A stretch of 64,000 bases of DNA from Moheibacter stercoris (lineage in GTDB: Bacteria > Bacteroidota > Bacteroidia > Flavobacteriales > Weeksellaceae), in NCBI RefSeq assembly GCF_040545805.1, contig NZ_JBEPMO010000003.1, forward strand, positions 172,457 to 236,456, written 5' to 3'. Shown one piece after another: positions 61,317 through 64,000 of the stretch. The notes under the pieces were generated by a model. That model did no database searches, was not told the DNA's origin, and saw nothing but the letters and a program-made list of their open reading frames with translations. The translations under genes and the position numbers were made by a program. Position 1 is the stretch's first letter. The number at the start of each line of letters is the position of its first letter.

Positions 61317-61826
61317 ATGAAAGCCAAGTTAATATTTCCACTTCTTTTCTTTACCATCATTGTTAATGGACAAACAAAGGGCGAAATTGATTCTTTGTTG
61401 ACTAAAATTTCAAATTCAAACAATTCTAAAGATCTGATTAATCTTGAAGAAACAATGCAACTAATAAATTTTGGCGAAGGTTCTATTCCTCTTCTAATAG
61501 AATTCTACAATGATACTACTACAGCCAATGTTTATTCAGATTGCCTAAATTCGAAATTAAATAAGGGTGAAATTGCCTTAATTATAACAGATCATTTAAT
61601 TCCTTTACCTTATTTTCTACTAACAGGAATACAAAATTGCACGTTGAGTTTTTGTGAAAACAATCCTAATTTAATTGAGTTTTATATAAATTCTATTAGA
61701 ATAAAACCTAGAGAATTTATATTCCGATTTAATTTATGGTATAGTTTAAAAGACCAAAAAAATTCGGACAGAAAATTTCGAAACGAAATTGAAAAATGTC
61801 AAAAATCAAAGAAACCTTGCTTCTAA
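61317..61826 (+). CDS. Secreted protein of unknown function
   Basis: The 169-aa protein has a Sec signal peptide (MKAKLIFPLLFFTIIVNGQ) and no recognised domain. The mature part is helix-rich with Asn/Ser-rich loops and two pairs of cysteines. The ATG at 61317 is preferred to a TTG that lies inside the terminator hairpin. It stands alone, after the carboxylase operon. Confidence 0.6.
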   Translation: MKAKLIFPLLFFTIIVNGQTKGEIDSLLTKISNSNNSKDLINLEETMQLINFGEGSIPLLIEFYNDTTTANVYSDCLNSKLNKGEIALIITDHLIPLPYFLLTGIQNCTLSFCENNPNLIEFYINSIRIKPREFIFRFNLWYSLKDQKNSDRKFRNEIEKCQKSKKPCF

Positions 61827-61915
61827 TTTAATGAAACATATTTCCTTAAATTATTTATGAACCACAAGGATTAAAAAGTCTAATAAAAGTTCACACGTAA
61901 GAAATCTATCTGCGT

Positions 61916-61945
61916 TTTGTGTTTAATTCAAATTTTTTATTTTCG
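61916..61945 (+). promoter_or_regulatory. Candidate promoter of the small secreted protein gene
   Basis: TTTG (61916-61919), an 18-nt spacer and TATTTTCG (61938-61945) make a near-consensus promoter with one change in the -7 element, about 20 nt before the ATG at 61965. Confidence 0.45.
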
Positions 61946-61964
61946 TGTAAACAAAAAACTTACA

Positions 61965-62402
61965 ATGAAAAAATTTATTCTACTTACGCTTCTTATACTT
62001 CCTTTCACACTTTTCTCTCAAGAAATTATTTCGCAGGAACTTTTCAAAGGAAAAATTGGGAAAGATTTGAATATTGAATTCTATCTCCAAATTGAGGAAA
62101 ATGGTTGCCCCAACATTTATGCGCAAGCAATGTATAAGTATGAAAACAACAAAGACAACAATTGGTTGTTGTTAAATACTGTGATGAATTACGAGAAAGG
62201 AACTTATACGTTTGTTGAAGTTTTCAATACAGGAGTTCTATTACTACAAAAAAAAGGAGATCAACTTAATGGAATCTGGATTTCTCCAGATGGCAAAAAA
62301 CAATTCCCTGTGCAATTAAACAAAGTGCAAATTAATTCACAAAAAATTGAAAAATTGGTCGATCAATTGGACAAAGAATTATACGAAGCAAATGATTGTT
62401 AA
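61965..62402 (+). CDS. Small secreted protein of unknown function
   Basis: The 145-aa protein has a signal peptide (MKKFILLTLLILPFTLFSQE) and a mature part with a beta-strand pattern and few Cys residues. The ATG at 61965 is chosen because it begins the signal peptide; an earlier ATG gives an untypical N terminus. No family is recognised. Confidence 0.65.
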   Translation: MKKFILLTLLILPFTLFSQEIISQELFKGKIGKDLNIEFYLQIEENGCPNIYAQAMYKYENNKDNNWLLLNTVMNYEKGTYTFVEVFNTGVLLLQKKGDQLNGIWISPDGKKQFPVQLNKVQINSQKIEKLVDQLDKELYEANDC

Positions 62403-62483
62403 AATTTAAATTTTAACATAACGCAAAATCAAAACTCGAAATTCGCAATTCGTATATCGTACCTCGTAATTCTGATATTAAAC

Positions 62484-63452
62484 TTATTCTTTCAATCTCG
62501 TCGAAATATTGAAAATCGCATCGCCTTGATACACAATCGGACCTTGGTTTTCATTGATGATATATCCGGAATTGGGCGCTAAAACTGGCGTTTCCACAAA
62601 TCCATAGGGATCGGTAATCCAAGCAATGGTTTCACCTTCTTCTACATATTTTCCATAAGGAACAATGCTTCGAAATAAGCCCGACAAATCGGCTCTGATC
62701 CAATACGAACTTTCAATGCAAATCATTGGTTTTACTACTTGTGGAACTTCAAATTTCTCTTTCAACATTCCCAAATGATGCAAAAAACGTTTCGTTCCTG
62801 CGATGGCTTCTTCCACTACGTGTGAATTGATATCCAAGGATTTTCCACCCTCAAAAAGCAAATATTTCACGCCCGCTAGGTCACAAGCCTCACGAAAAGA
62901 TCCGCCGAGATTGTCGGAATACATCAGAAAAGGCGCTTGAAAGGCATCGGCCATTTCTTTTAATTCGGGTTTTCCTTCTTGTACTCGAACGTGTGGCACA
63001 TTGAAACGCGCTCGACCGCCGGCGTGAAAATCGATCACATAATCCACCAAAGGTACAATATGTTCCATCAGATTGTACGCAAATTGACTCGCCAAAGAAC
63101 CGTTGGCACTTCCAGGGAAAACTCGATTCAAATCACGTCCATCGGGAAATTCGCGTGTTTGACCTACAAATCCGAAAATATTGATAAGCGGCATACAAAT
63201 GATCGTCCCGATTTGTGGTCGGTTTATTTTCTCCACAATCATTTGACGGACGATTTCAATACCGTTTAACTCATCACCGTGCAATCCTGCACTTAGCAAA
63301 ACAACTGGACCTTTGCGTGTGGAATACGATACAATGATGGGAATTTTCAATTCGGTCATTGTATGCAATTGGGCGATTTTTAGGTTAACGGTTTTGGTTT
63401 CGCCTGGATGAATTTCTTTGTTGAGTAAAACGAAATTTTCGGTTTGCGTCAT
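62484..63452 (-). CDS. Succinylglutamate desuccinylase/aspartoacylase family protein
   Basis: The 322-aa protein is a zinc-dependent amidohydrolase of the M14-like AstE/AspA group. Zinc ligands are H58 and E61 in GLHGDE and H143 in DFHAGG; the substrate loop DGRDLNRVFPG (104-114) is typical. These enzymes cleave acyl groups from amino acids, but the exact substrate is not determined by these motifs. A GPIVYQGDAIFNI segment near the C terminus may be a lipoyl-like barrel. Confidence 0.85.
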   Translation of the reverse strand: MTQTENFVLLNKEIHPGETKTVNLKIAQLHTMTELKIPIIVSYSTRKGPVVLLSAGLHGDELNGIEIVRQMIVEKINRPQIGTIICMPLINIFGFVGQTREFPDGRDLNRVFPGSANGSLASQFAYNLMEHIVPLVDYVIDFHAGGRARFNVPHVRVQEGKPELKEMADAFQAPFLMYSDNLGGSFREACDLAGVKYLLFEGGKSLDINSHVVEEAIAGTKRFLHHLGMLKEKFEVPQVVKPMICIESSYWIRADLSGLFRSIVPYGKYVEEGETIAWITDPYGFVETPVLAPNSGYIINENQGPIVYQGDAIFNISTRLKE

Positions 63453-63566
63453 TTAAATTGGAAATTTATTTGCTAAAATAGGAAATTTTTTAGCGCGGTA
63501 CTTTTAGGTGAATTCGTAATATAAGAAATGAAATCATTATATCTGTGAAATCTAATAATTCCGCAA

Positions 63567-64000
63567 AGTTTCGCGAAAAAGCAAAGTTTCGCAAAGTTTT
63601 AAGCAGAATTAATTTGGCTCCCTTTAGGGTTGGGGCAAGCAAATTAATTCATCCAAAATAATCATTGTAAACATTGTGAAAAACCTTTTGACTTTGTGGT
63701 ATAAATCTAACCGCAGAGAATTAAGAGAATTTCGCAGAGAACGCAAAAATTCATAAATTTCATCAGAAAGTGGACCGAAGAAATATTTCGCAAAAGAGCA
63801 AAATTTCGCAAAGCTTTAAGCAGAATTAATTTGGCTCCTTTTAGGATTGGGGCAAACAAATTAATTCATCCAAAATAATCATTGTGAACCTTGTGAAAAA
63901 CCTTGTGACTTTGTGGTATAAATCTAACCGCAGAGAATTAAGAGAATTTCGCAGAGAACGCAAAAATTCATAAATTTCATCAGAAAGTGGACCGAAGAAA
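63567..64000. repeat. 217-bp tandem repeat continuing beyond the window
   Basis: Two copies, 63567-63783 and 63784-64000, have the same order of segments and end with the same GTGGACCGAAGAAA. The first 35 nt or so of each copy have diverged most. The unit holds many CGCAAAGTTTCGC-like pieces and AACCTTGTGAAAAACC runs. No gene is seen in 63453-64000. Confidence 0.9.

Noticed and set aside
63567..64000. Right-edge tandem repeat as a CRISPR array
   Set aside because: The unit is 217 bp long and the inter-repeat parts are not unique spacers.

Overview
The window looks like a chromosomal segment of a low-GC Bacteroidota, most likely a member of the class Flavobacteriia. Three things support this. 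Several upstream regions carry the Bacteroidota promoter form TTG-N19-TAnnTTTG with no strong Shine-Dalgarno sequence. A secreted protein (49165-50043) and a decayed gene (53623-53980) end in type IX secretion sorting domains. Many gene families and neighbour pairs are typical of flavobacteria, such as tamB divergent from tsaD and a YtxH/holin-like/small-protein trio. I cannot name a species.

Left part (1-18.5 kb): housekeeping genes. These are a cut tamB-like gene, tsaD-rsmE, a two-winged-helix methyltransferase, murB with an aminotransferase, a small envelope operon, a NatA/NatB-like ABC exporter, glyS, small enzymes, csbD, aat, and a two-gene cold-shock operon with a long leader that holds an unlisted 53-codon ORF. 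Middle part (18.6-28 kb): on the minus strand, purN, purH, purD and guaA (IMP and GMP synthesis) are interleaved with mtgA, a dihaem cytochrome c, lipoproteins and tRNA-Gln.

Accessory region (28.4-47.3 kb): one minus-strand gene string reads hsdM-hsdS-X-Y-hsdR-ygjP. It is a type I restriction-modification locus split between hsdS and hsdR by two large genes. X (about 2234 aa) has a sacsin/HSP90-like ATPase domain at its N terminus and an SF1 helicase at its C terminus. Y (about 1170 aa) is a RecD-like helicase with an N-terminal Cys-rich module and a C-terminal PD-(D/E)xK-like domain. Junctions are 1-69 nt, so one operon is likely. I do not recognise this arrangement as a named defence system; it is the best candidate for something undescribed.

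Right of it (47.3-53.5 kb): an AAA ATPase, a HAD phosphatase and a WYL-domain regulator share an operator, CGnCA-N5-TGTCG, placed 10 or 11 nt upstream of each candidate -7 element, which suggests a small WYL regulon. The rest (53.5-64 kb) holds a T9SS pseudogene, a Pif1-like helicase, 750 nt packed with palindromic repeats, an acyl-CoA carboxylase operon (carrier, biotin carboxylase, carboxyltransferase) with a YhcG-type nuclease gene inside it, two small secreted proteins, an aspartoacylase-like enzyme, and a 217-bp tandem repeat that runs off the right edge.

All calls come from reading the sequence and its translations; no database search was run.
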